From Geosiphon pyriformis (Eukaryota > Glomeromycota > Glomeromycetes > Archaeosporales > Geosiphonaceae), in the NCBI GenBank assembly GCA_016748015.1, contig JAAOMT010000703.1, positions 1,072,445 to 1,136,444 of the forward strand: 64,000 nucleotides of DNA, given 5' to 3'. The position numbers and the translations under genes are program-made. The notes beneath the pieces are model-generated. The model searched no databases. It worked only from the letters and a program-made list of their open reading frames with translations, and was not told the origin of the DNA. Shown in pieces: positions 1 through 10,223 of this stretch (its first letter is position 1; the number at the start of each line of letters is the position of its first letter).

Positions 1-810
1 AACATCACACTACCATCTACCAGTAATATTCTACAATTAGGAGTACAGAGAATACTAATCCAACCAGATGAGATTCCACAAAATCTGGAACCAATCATTA
101 TTATTGACAACAACACATTAAATTGATTCAGCAAAGGAATATATAAAGACATGGTAGACACGACAGGAAATATCAGAAAAATAGAAATTACAGACAATAT
201 TCACTCACTAACACAATAACTCTTTCAATTAATCCAACACCAGGAAATAGAAATTACAATCAATCAACAAACCATTCGATATCAAGATACTAGAAAGACA
301 TTGCAACCCAGAACACAGAAAAAAACTGAAAATACAGTAGACAAAATCATTGCGAAAGTAAAATTAGCAATAAGAGAGCCGACAAAAGAGGCATTATATC
401 AAGAGTTGACTAAAAAAACTTGGAATTGGTGGATACAACAATTTCTGAGAAACTATTGTTATTTTTACTTGGGACAACACATAAATATCCAGAATCTATA
501 TATGGATAAAACAAAGCAATTATTTGACAAAAAAATACTACAACAATTAGAACATTTTGTGGGAAAAAACAACTTATCCACACAGGCCCGAGCCATATAC
601 CGAATACACACAGCATTTCAGGATAGACCAGAAATATTACTCAACAAAACAATGGATATGGTTACCAGTAATCAATTGGGAAAGATCACCAATGCTCAAT
701 TTAAAAAATTACAGACCCAAATAACACAAGTAATTCTTGAAAACGAAATCCAGGAAATACTTCAAGAGGAGGAATAAAACGAGTTAGATTTCAATGGAGC
801 TCAATATTAA
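1..810 (+). pseudogene. Ty3/gypsy element A: end of integrase and post-integrase region
   Basis: This is the 3' end of a Ty3/gypsy polyprotein whose upstream part lies outside the window. Frame 1 reads through the integrase tail (…QPDEIPQNLEPIIIIDNN), meets a TGA at about 121-126, then continues as a conserved region of unknown function up to LDFNGAQY and a final TAA at 808-810. The longest open piece is 301-777 (158 residues, ending at a TAA in place of a Lys/Gln-type codon). The same region follows the integrase in element E (61,266-61,949) and, in reverse, in G and H, with motifs such as TWxWWxQQFxxNYC and TSNQLGKxTxAQF. No membrane segment, signal peptide or known domain was recognised. 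The tract AAAAGAAGGGAA right after the stop is the polypurine tract abutting the LTR. Family assignment is firm; function is unknown. Confidence 0.8.
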
Positions 811-823
811 AAGAAGGGAATAA

Positions 824-1677
824 TGTTACTCATAGAAATATAAGAAATATATTAGCATGATTAGTAGCCAATTAGAAGTAGGCATAGTAAATATGAAATT
901 CTAGGATTCCTCTCAGGAATTGCAGGATTCCAGGAATTTCAAAATTCCCCAATAAGGAATTGCAGGATTCCAAAATTCCAGAATTCCTTTCAAAGAAATC
1001 GCAGGATTCCTGTCATGAAAAATCGAGAAATTGAGGAATCTCAATTATGTATATATAGCAACAGGATTAGAAGCTGAAAAGACAGACCTCTTAGTGTAGA
1101 TTTAATCTAAGCAACCTTTCACTTCCCAATTATCAAATAAATAATTATTTTATATCTCAATCTACTCTCCACTATCAACACTTCATGTTGATAATAATTA
1201 ATACTTAACCATGCTGGAACAATAGCTCTTGATTATGGCTATTGACAAAATACTAACTTACCCAATTGTCTTGGCTTATCTTCATTATCGTTATTTTCTT
1301 TATTGTATTTCTTTCTTTCTTTGATTCTGTTGTGTCTACTAATTGATTGAGGATTAAAAGCGCTGAGTTATTAACGTCATGGATAGCCTGGTAAAAGACC
1401 CAGAAATAAGGGTAGATTTATATATATTATTAGTTAGCTTACCAGAAAGGCACAACTGCCAGAATAAATCTGGCCACCAAGCTGAGAAAAAAATTGGGAA
1501 ACAACTGACAACCACCAACGAATTGCCGCACTATCAAATCTCTGTCCATTATATAAAAGACTCCATCAAAACCTTCAGATACAACATGTTCAGAATATCA
1601 TCGACAGAAATAGCTTTTAAGCACTAAGTTATGAGTTTGTTATTTGACTTGAGACTCCAAATAATTCAACTATAACA
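824..1677 (+). repeat. 3' LTR of gypsy element A
   Basis: It starts TGTTACTCATAG directly after a polypurine tract and ends CTATAACA, giving the TGTTA...TAACA ends shared by all related LTRs here. Inside are the GAATTCC/GGATTCC-rich U3 array (about 893-1,045), a TATA-like TATATATAG near 1,050, and the ACTATCAACA/TGTTGATAAT hairpin near 1,165-1,190, then the CTATTG hairpin. Element A is inserted into LINE B, whose endonuclease sequence starts within about 10 bp of the LTR end. The left flank is outside the window, so the target duplication cannot be read. Confidence 0.9.
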
Positions 1678-1685
1678 CCACTAAG

Positions 1686-2400
1686 CAGGCGAATGTTATT
1701 TGTTGGCATAAAAATATAGACAATTTAATTTCAATAATTACTGAGACAAAACTAAAAGAAAAGATCTGTCCATAAATTGCTGACAAGTTTGTTAAAGTTT
1801 ATGTGTTTATTTCTAGTTTGGAATCTGGTTATCTGGATTCTGATGTTGCAGTTATTATGAACATTGATTTGGCAAAACATGTGTATAAAGTTTTGGAAAT
1901 TGCTAATAGATTTTTGTCTATTAAGCTGTTTTTCAAAAATAAGTTATCTATTTCAATTTTGGGGCTGTATATTGGTGCTACTCTGGCTGTGTATTTGTTT
2001 CAAGTTAGTGAGATTAACTCTTTGATTGCAAAGACTGTAAACAAATTTTCTTTTGTCATCTTAAGTGGAGATTTCAATAAAGATAGTTTGTACAAATGTA
2101 TTAGTTTTAAGAAATGTCTTAATTTAAAATTAGTTAATTCTTTGTTAGAAAGTTTGATTATGAAAAGTTCTATGTAGAAAAATCAAGGAATACTAAGAAG
2201 ACAATTGATTATGTGTTTGTTTCTTCAAATTTGGCTAATGCAATAGTAAATTATGATGTTTTGAATGTCAATAAATACTTTAACACTAATTACTAAGCTG
2301 TTTTTGTGTCTGTGGGTTTGGATAGATTATTAGATATACAGTTGAACTCTTTTTACAAACAAGTGAATAAAGATTGCTGGAAGTTTAATATTAAGAATAC
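1686..2400 (+). pseudogene. LINE B endonuclease (EEP family) remnant
   Basis: This would have nicked target DNA for target-primed reverse transcription. The frame shows the TETKL motif just after the LTR junction, then FISSLESGYLDSDVAVIMN, LSGDFNKD (the GDFN motif of EEP nucleases) and IDYVFVSSNL (the IDY(I/V)F motif). The longest open stretch is 1,803-2,177. A TAG interrupts after KSSM (2,175), and the terminal DH pair region reads NTNY followed by a stop, so the catalytic DH is lost. The N-terminal strand (ATCNVRG-type) is missing, cut by the LTR. The family call is by motif match with LINE-2 and LINE C in this window. Confidence 0.8.
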
Positions 2401-2879
2401 TAATAAGGCAAAGTAGTACAAGTTTAAGGAGTCTATAGCAGTTAATACAACAATGTTTTTTAATAAATTTGTTATGGCCAAGAGATTTTCAGATTTGGAT
2501 GCTATGTAAAATACTGTTTACAAAGTATTGTGTCTTTTAATGAATAAAATTTTCAAGAAAAAATGGTTCAAAAACTTTGATGATATTTTTACCAAGGTGT
2601 TTTCTAGGTTTTATAAGTTAGAAATTTTGGTTTCAAGAATAGTTAAAACTTTATATGAGAGTGTTAATAGTGTATTTGAGTCTTTAATAATCCACTAAAC
2701 TTTTTTGGACAATAATAAAACTTTATTTGTTTAGGCTTTTTTGGATTCTGATACAAATTTTAATAGTATATGCTCAGCTTTTTTTAGTGTGAAAAAATTA
2801 TATCATGCCTCCAAATTTGTTGAATCTTTACAAGCTGAAAAGTTAAAAATTAAATTAGTTATTAATAAATAAATAAAGA

Positions 2880-4840
2880 GTTTTATGATTAACAAAAATC
2901 ACACAATTAAGAGTATGCTGGAGCATCTTTTTTGGAAAGTGGTTTTGGATTATCTAATAATAAATGATGAGTTAGTTCTGGATTTTTATAATGTCAAGTC
3001 TAAAATAAATAGTATAATAAAAGATTGGACAAGGAAGAGATTGGTCATAAGTAGAGTTTCTGACTAATAGAGTTGTTAATATTTACTGCTAACTTATATT
3101 GATGATGCTGTTTTTTCTGAGATTATGAATGCTGTTATTTTTGATGATTTGCTATAAGTAATCAAGAATTTGCCTAATAGAAAAACTGTTGATCTGTTTG
3201 ATATTACCAACAAACTTTGGAAACATTGTAATAATTCTGTTCTTGTAATGCTCCTGGATTTCTTGAACTCTTGTTTGGTACATAAATCAGTGTCTTATCT
3301 TTGAAAGGAAGCTTGGGTTTCAATAATTCCTAAGTTTTATGAGTGGGAAAGAATTTTGATTAATACCAGACCAATTGTTTTGATTAAAACTATTAGAAAG
3401 ATTCTTTCTAAGTTGTTTTTTAATAGAATTTTATTAATATATAACAGGTTTAACATACTGCATGATAACAATTTCTCTGTATTAAAAAGCACTACTATTC
3501 AGTTTCCTATTTTTGCAGTAAACTTGGTTGTTAAAAATGCTTTGGAAAAGAGTTATAAATTCTGGCTAGTTTTGCAAAATATGCAGAAGGCATATAATTT
3601 GGTTGGCTGGTATTACTTTAAAAACAGTTTGGTTCAAATTAAAATATGTGAATACTTTGTTAGATTTTTTGGTAGCATTTACAATAATAGAGTAAACCAA
3701 GTCATGACAAATTTTAAACTTACTAATAAGTATTGTGTGCTTAATAATTTGAGCCAAAGCAAGATTTTTTTATCTTTGCTTTGGAAAATTTTTTATGACT
3801 CTCTTTTATGCAAAGTTAAAAAACACAAAAGTCTGTATGGTTATCATATTGATACTAAGTTTGTTATCAAAACTGATAAAATAGAAGTTCAAAACAGATT
3901 GACTTCATATTTAACTGCTGAAGCTTTTGTTAATAACATGATTTGGATGAGAAATAATTAAGCTGCTACTTAGTATATTTTGGATATTACAAGTGATTTT
4001 TTTAGGATTAATAATATTTTAATTAATAATAATGAGATAATAGCCATTTCTATTAACCTAAGAGTTAAGAATGTCTTATTGTTAATAAGTAGTCTGTTGA
4101 TATTAATTGTGCAAAAAAGAAAATCTCATAGGTATCTTAATATTTTCTTGTTTTCTAAAGATTTGTCCAAGTTTAGCTTGGTGAAAACACACTCAGATAT
4201 TAAGTTTTTTGCTAATGTGGTCTTGAAAAAAACTATTTTGGATAAACAGTTTCTTTATTTAGTCTTGGTAGTACTATATCCTATTATTAGTTACAAAACC
4301 CAATTTAGTTTTGTTTTTAAGAGCATATACAGTAAATAGGATACAATAATCAAGAAGAATTTAAGAATAAAGACTGACTTGTCTAAAAACTTTTCCAATA
4401 AAACTATTTATCATCCATTTTTATATGGTTTAAAGTCTTTTAAATAAATGCAAACTAAAAATAAGGCTGTTTCTATGTTGAGTTTTTCAAATACTAATAG
4501 TATTTTTGGTCATCTTTTCAATTATAGATTTTTGGATTTGCAAGTTTTAAGTTGGTTTTCTATATATTCTTTGTGAGTTTTTGTCAAGTTAAAAATTAGT
4601 TCAGTTAATAACTTTCTGGCTGGTGTGGTTAAGATTTTTTTGGACTATGATATGTTTTTTAATATTGGTTTTTCTTCTGTTTTTCAGTTTTTGAATGGCA
4701 CTTTTATGTTCTTTGTTTTGGGAAATTCAATATTTTATAATTTTTTTAGGTTACTTAAGAGGTTTAACATTGCTTTTGTTAACCAATTGTATGATAAAAA
4801 AAGGTTAATTTTTGATTGGAAGAAGTTTTATTAATAAAAA
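2880..4840 (+). pseudogene. LINE B reverse transcriptase remnant
   Basis: RT palm and flanks. Blocks in order: the IRSVLERPF-like block as IKSMLEHLFWKVVLDYLIINDELV (2,899-2,970), NTRPIVLIKTIRKILSK (3,362), LQNMQKAYNLVGW (3,575; canonical Asp positions are Asn), LLWKIFYDSLLCKVK (3,776) and AFVNNMIW (3,924) where FVDD is expected. Open pieces are 3,356-3,961, 3,980-4,339 and 4,625-4,834, separated by stops, for example Trp/Gln codons changed to TAA/TAG at 3,959-3,973. The double Asp-to-Asn change in the catalytic box makes this copy dead apart from its stops. Confidence 0.85.
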
Positions 4841-5248
4841 CAGCTTAATATTAAGGGCCCAGTTTTTGTTTGGTTTAAACTAACTTGTAATTACTTGGCC
4901 AATGCTTCTTCTTATTTTGTTGCCCAATCTTTCAGTATCAGATCTCAGCTTTTAAACATTTCTGGTTTTGATGGATTTTCTATGATGTAGCATAATTTTT
5001 TTAATACTAGTTTGGATGTTATTAATGTTTACATGGATGGGTCTTTAAGAGACTTGAGTACATACAAGATAAGATATGATGTGGCTGCATTTTTCTTTGA
5101 TTTAAATATAGATATTAGAGTTGAGATTGGTGAGTTAGTGGCTTTCATAATGGCAGAATTATAGGTAATTGCTTTGACTTTGGAGTGTATTCTGGCTTGT
5201 AGTGCTGTCATGGTTTATTCTGACAGTTAGACTGTACTGAATGCATGT

Positions 5249-5868
5249 TGTTATGGGATGGTTTTCTTGTTATATTTAATTGCTGATATCCCGCTTTAAT
5301 TGCAATCAGTCTTTCGTGAGTTCCTCAATTCTATTTGTGTGATAATGTCACTGTTACACTGAAGGCTTTCTTTTTACTGTTGCGATGTAAGTTATTCTTT
5401 AATTCTTGATTGTTGTGTGTGTTTATGTACTCCTTCTCAGAGGCTGAACTGAAATCTACCCACTGTCTGGGGTCTTCTCTGAGGCTATCCTTGCAATTGC
5501 CTGATGTGTTTCTCTAATCTAGAAACACAGAATGTTAATGGTCTTTAGCGCTTTTCTAATTCTCACANNNNNNNNNNNNNNNNNNNNNNNNNNNNNNNNN
5601 NNNNNNNNNNNNNNNNNNNNNNNNNNNNNNNNNNNNNNNNNNNNNNNNNNNNNNNNNNNNNNNNNNNNNNNNNNNNNNNNNNNNNNNNNNNNNNNNNNNN
5701 NNNNNNNNGTGTTGGCTGCTATTGTGAACTGGTGCTTGCCACTATCGCGAGATGGTGTTTGCTACTATGTTAATCATTACCTTTCTAAGATTATTACTGT
5801 GCTATATTATGATTGAATAGTTTGTATTATTTTTATGATTCTTTTTGCTAAATTCTTAAACCGTAACA
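5249..5868 (-). repeat. Solo LTR with 4-bp target duplication (contains assembly gap)
   Basis: The plus strand runs TGTTATGGG…CCGTAACA, flanked on both sides by ATGT (5,245-5,248 and 5,869-5,872). It is an inverted-orientation relative of the LTR at 21,979-22,800: the block around TGATGTGTTTCTCTAATC and the GTACTCCTTCTCAGAGGCT stretch both reappear there in reverse. No internal retroelement sequence is present, so it is a solo LTR left by LTR-LTR recombination inside LINE B. The length of 620 bp includes 141 unknown bases. Confidence 0.85.
5568..5708. other. Assembly gap (141 N)
   Basis: A run of N inside the solo LTR. In the sister LTR (21,979-22,800) the equivalent position holds a tandem array of AGCAAGCACTATT-like units. 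The right edge here (5,709-5,770) also begins in such units, so the gap probably marks an unresolved tandem repeat. Confidence 0.95.
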
Positions 5869-6240
5869 ATGTGCTGTAGAACTGGACTTGGTATTATCAG
5901 ACTTTTACAATAGTTGTTGGTTAAAGAGATGTTGTATTGTAAACTCAATTAGAAATAAGTGGCTTAATATATCTTGGAGTAAGATTAAAAGACATTTAAA
6001 TATGGTGAGCAATAAGTGCACTGACAAGTTGGCCAATTTGGCTTCATGTTTGAATTTGGTTTTCTCTGTTCTAGTCAATAAAAAATACAATTTTTGGTAA
6101 TATTTACCATTTTGTTTAAGATGTTTTCAGAGCTATTTATTATGTATATTAGAAGATTAGATCCAAGTCTGATGTTATTTATACAAATATGAAAAAAAAA
6201 TATTGATTAGATTCAGACTGCCTCAGTTTGACACTCTAAT

Positions 6241-6480
6241 TTGCATATGGCAGCTGGCTACATGAGCAAGTATACTGCCAGTTTGCACTTGTATTTTATG
6301 AAAGCACTGTATTGTTATTTGCTGGTTACTGTTTGGAAACATTTATATAACAGAAAATATCTTAGTGTGTTGTGTCTTCATTGTGAAAAGATAGAAACTT
6401 CTGACCACTTCTTTGTGTGTTTATTAGACTCAAATACTCATAAGAATCTGCTTGAATCATACTTAGTTCAATAAAATGCT
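6241..6480 (+). pseudogene. LINE B C-terminal zinc finger
   Basis: A 77-residue open piece after RNase H: …YLSVLCLHCEKIETSDHFFVCLLDS. The spacing C-x2-C-x7-H-x4-C is a CCHC-type finger, repeated at the same place in every LINE copy here (for example CLFCGNVKISDHVFSC in LINE-2). I-type LINEs often carry a Cys/His motif at the ORF2 C-terminus, probably for RNA or DNA binding; that role is inferred. The Cys and His residues are intact in this copy although the rest of ORF2 is broken. Confidence 0.7.
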
Positions 6481-7045
6481 ATGTTAGATTTGAGCTTGTT
6501 ATCATCTTGCATTTTGCAAATACTTTATTTGTGTGCTTTTGATAATGTCTTGTATATTGTTTTATATAAGAGTATTGTGTTTAAGGAATAGTATTTGGAG
6601 ACTGTGTCCTTTTTTGATAGTGTTAAAGTTATTAATTGTAAAATAATTAATTTGGTATAAAGTTTGGAAATGATTTACTAAACTGAGATGTGGATGGTTA
6701 AGGCTAAATACAGAGTAATTATAGAAAAAAAAAGTCTGGTTATAGATAATAGTTTAATGCCTCTTAAGATTTGTGGTTTGTTGACTTTGCTTTTTGATGA
6801 TATTATTAAGTTGTTTGGAATTGTAAAAACACATGATATTAGTTTTGGTTTTTAAAAGTCTTGCAGTTTTTTTTCTGGTACTAATAATACAATGACTATT
6901 AAAATAAGTTCATAGTAATACTCTAATTGGTCTGAGTAATTGGTCATATGTAGAAAATACATGATTTGCATTTAGTTTAGATTACTTAATTTAATGTATT
7001 GTGCTAAGTGGCTTTTGGGTCTCACTTATTAAATAATAATAATAA

Positions 7046-8100
7046 AATAATAATAATATTAATCTGTTTAACAAAATTATTTATCTTTTTAATATTGTAC
7101 ATAGCAAATTTTTAAACAAAATCAGTTATTAAAAAAACAAAAAAAAAACTCCTTAATACCAAAAACCAAAAAATTCAAATAAGCCAAAACAATACTAATA
7201 AAACTCTTTAAAGCTAATATTTTTGATTTTAAACTACTAATTTTAACAGTAAAAACTCTGTTATTATTCAAACTTAAAAATAAAAAGCCATTTAATATAA
7301 TTATAAAAAAGAAAAAGCACAAAATTAAAAAGTTTATGTTATTATAAACAATAATTTTAATAAAAACAATCACAAATAAATATAAAACATATATAATTAA
7401 AGATAAAAATATCACAAACAAATCCAATTTAGCAGAAATTAATACAACTTTTTTAGTCAAAACTCTAAAAAATAGTTTAATATATTTTAATAAACATCTA
7501 TAAAGAAAATAAATAACAAAATAAAAATAAACAATATATTTAAAAAAACAATATTGTAAAATAATAAGTCAGAAAAAATTCTAAAATAATTATAACTTGA
7601 TATTTTTTTAATAGCTATTATTTAAGTTCAAAACTTATTACTAAAGACTAATAGTTAAGAAATAAAGACATTTTTTTAACATAAAAATTAGCAAAATATA
7701 ACTAAATTTCTATAAATAGTATATATTTAATATACTTATTAACAAATAAATCAAAATTAAATTTATTATATTTCAAAAAAAATAGTCAAAATAATTATAT
7801 TTATTACAACAACTTAATCCAAAAAAGCTTAATACTATTAAACATAAGAATAATATAAAAAATTTGGTTTAAATTTTTTTTAGATTTAAAACAAATAATA
7901 ATATAATAAAGTCTAATGTTAATAACAAAAATCTATTAATAATATATGTTTTTTTATTTGTTTTATCTAAGAGTCTACTCAAATTATAAACAATTATTCT
8001 TATAAACAAAGTATATAACAATATTTAAAACCAATTTTTAAATTTTTAAGTTATTTAATTTATTATAGTTTTAGTTATTTTTTTATTTTATTTTTTTATT
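7046..8100 (-). mobile_element. AT-rich LINE remnant (ORF1 tail and endonuclease start)
   Basis: Almost no G or C. The minus strand has an open piece at 7,122-7,460 (112 residues, hydrophobic) ending in a heptad-like VKISSLKSKILALKSFISIVLAYLNFL, which resembles the coiled tail before the endonuclease in this LINE group. Directly downstream the frame reads KFAMYNIKKINNFVKQ, a decayed ATCNVRGIN-type endonuclease start, before it is cut by the 3' end of LINE B. The Leu/Ile/Phe richness is therefore decay, not evidence of a membrane protein. Upstream (7,500-8,100) nothing else is recognisable. Confidence 0.5.
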
Positions 8101-8216
8101 TTAATAAGTAAAATCCAAATGCAATCTAGTACTATACATCATATTAATGATCTAAACTAGGTGTAAATCATGTATTTGCTATATGTGACCAGACACTCAG
8201 TCCAATTAAGACAACA

Positions 8217-9530
8217 CTAGACATTTATATAAACAGAAACCATGTCTTCAGTACCTAAGAAAAACAAACAAGATTCATAAAACCCAAAACTAATACCAAA
8301 TACATTGGCAATACCCAACAACCTAACCATTCCAGCCAAAAGCACTGCAAGAAAACCAGAAACTGAGACAGGAATGAAATCATTACACAAGATCAAACCA
8401 CTTTTTTCTATAATAGCCCAGTGTTCGGCTTGCATCAGCCAAATATCATCCCTAAATGCAAGACAAAATTTGTGCACAAAGGACACAATGCTTTGAGCCA
8501 CAATCTTGAAATCCTTAAAAACAGAAAGAGATTTCTGATACCACTTATTAAAAACAAAGCCTTTACACAAAGCTGTACTAACAACAACATCAGAAGTACA
8601 AGTATACAACAACTACAAGACATAAGAGAAAGAGTGAAATAAACCTGAATATGTTTTCCAAACAAATGCATGATGCTCTATCAGCTGAGCACAACCAACA
8701 GCATCAAAAAAGCAAGAAAAAACATGGTCCGAGATCTTAACATTACCACAAAACAAACAAACCACACTGGGGTAACACTTATTATAGAGTTGCTTGTGCA
8801 CTGCAACAGGAAGATAATAATATAACATCTTCATAAAATATGACCACAAGCCAGTGGTGTGTGCACTGATAAAACCAGCAGCCAAGTAAGAATCAGAATG
8901 CCATACCAATGAAGATCTGGACCAATCAATATCAGCATGTAGACTGTCCACCATGATCTGGGAACCAGAACCAACTTCTCAGTGCACATGGTTAATAGAT
9001 TAGAAAATATTACAAACAAAATGCCTAGAATTACCAAAAACAATTGTACCACCAGCTTTAAAAAAATGTTCATTGATTATGTGAGGTAAGTGCCAATCAA
9101 AGAAGGCAGCAGCCCTAACAAAAACATCAGTATGTTTATTGCTGGAAATCCCAGAGTAGTCTTTAACTTTAACCCAATTAACATCCAAATTTTTGCAACA
9201 AATAACATTAATAATGTAGTGATGCTTAACCCAATACTGATTCCTAAAATCCAGATGAGCCAGCATAGACTTTGACCTGCAAGCATTCAGAACAGCCTGG
9301 TTGTCCAAAAACAAGTCAACAGAATAAGAAGAAGGAATACATTTGAGAGCCAGAGCAATAGCCTGCAACTTTGCCATCATGGAAGAGACCAAACCAGAAA
9401 TCTTTATACTCAAACCCAAGTCAATGTTCTCAAAGAAGAGAGCAGCACCAGCCATCATATCAGGAGTTCCCAGATTACTCAGAGATTCATCTGTGTATAC
9501 AAAAAGATGAGCAGTATTAACATGCAACAA
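8217..9530 (-). pseudogene. LINE-2 RNase H, zinc finger and ORF2 C-terminus
   Basis: All three pieces share one frame, separated only by in-frame stops (9,000-9,002 and 8,613-8,615). RNase H: FVYTDESLSNLG (first catalytic Asp kept; the GS after TD changed to ES), VSSMMAKLQAIALAL (catalytic Glu changed to Lys), LFLDNQAVLNAC (Asp kept) and WVKVKDYSGI (from a GHSG loop). The CCHC finger is CLFCGNVKISDHVFSC (about 8,750). The C-terminal tail (…FCLAFRDDIWLMQAEHWAIIE…MVRLLGIANVFGISFGFYESCLFF) is conserved in all copies, its function unknown. The changes from the shared pattern are nearly all those expected from G-to-A on the coding strand. Confidence 0.85.
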
Positions 9531-10223
9531 ATTGACTCCAACAACATCAAATTCACAAAACTAAAAAATATCAGAAGAAAAGCAACCATCTAAAAATAGG
9601 AGACAAGCAGAAGAAAAAACCTCACCACCAAAAAAACAAACAGAAAGCTTGAACCAGACAGGAACAGAGCCACAAGGGTCCAATCATTTCCACCACTTGA
9701 AGATTGTCTAACTGAAAACAGTGCCATGCTTATTACACAGCTGGTCCACAAAGACAACTCTATAATGCCAAAGAGAAGAGACATACTTAAAATAATCATG
9801 CTTGCCAAGAACAAAAGACATAGGAATACCACCTCAAAAACAAAATGCACTGGCTAAAGAGCTGCCCAAGAACAAATTACACCCAGAAAAAACGTGGACC
9901 ATACCAGCCAAAAAATTGTTTGAGGAATTGACTCTGACTCAAACTGAAAAGTGTAAAGAGTGTTGAGGACACCAGCTAAGAACTTGGAGATTATAAGATC
10001 TGTGAGAAAATAACCAATCCAAAATACCCAACAAATTTGCAAAGGAAACAAGAGATGCTAACTTGCTCTCAGTCTGAATTTGTTCAAAAGTTTTTAAACT
10101 ATACAAGGAAGGATGATGTATTGCATTAGTGGAGAAATTGAACAAAAGACCAGATCTAGATTTCAAGCCCTTGTAAACCAAAGCATCCTATTTATTACAA
10201 ACACTAATAGAAACAAAACTGAA

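Larger units (their letters stand above)
5020..6110 (+). pseudogene. LINE B RNase H, split by a solo LTR
   Basis: The RNase H reads VYMDGSL at about 5,029, then …AELxVIALTLECI (5,155, with a TAG inside) and VYSDS-TVLNAC up to 5,248. It resumes after the LTR as AVELDLVLSDFYNSCW and ISWSKIKRHLNM (GHSG-type loop mutated) with KCTDKLANLA near 6,020. Removing the LTR and one copy of its ATGT duplication restores the frame exactly (NAC joined to AVEL). The Asp, Glu and second Asp region can be placed. The last catalytic region is degraded. Confidence 0.75.
1678..7045 (+). mobile_element. LINE B (non-LTR retrotransposon), 5' truncated and decayed
   Basis: A plus-strand LINE with domain order apurinic-type endonuclease, reverse transcriptase, RNase H and C-terminal zinc finger, ending in a 3' UTR (…GGGTCTCACTTATT) and an AAT/AATA-rich tail near 7,020-7,060. 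The 5' part, including ORF1, is replaced by gypsy element A, and a solo LTR interrupts the RNase H. Numerous in-frame stops look like Trp to TAG or Gln to TAG/TAA changes. CpG is almost absent over the LINE portion; I saw one, near 1,689. The order EN-RT-RNase H is that of I/Tad-like LINEs; the clade is inferred from domain order only. Confidence 0.9.

Noticed and set aside
1379-1627. 82-residue plus-strand frame
   Set aside because: Lies in LTR A; equivalent LTRs do not keep it open.
7122-7460. 112-residue hydrophobic frame resembling a membrane protein
   Set aside because: Composition follows from extreme AT; the tail and what follows match the decayed LINE ORF1/endonuclease junction.
9590-9850. 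86-residue minus-strand frame
   Set aside because: Out of the LINE-2 ORF2 frame, which can be followed through this stretch with stops.
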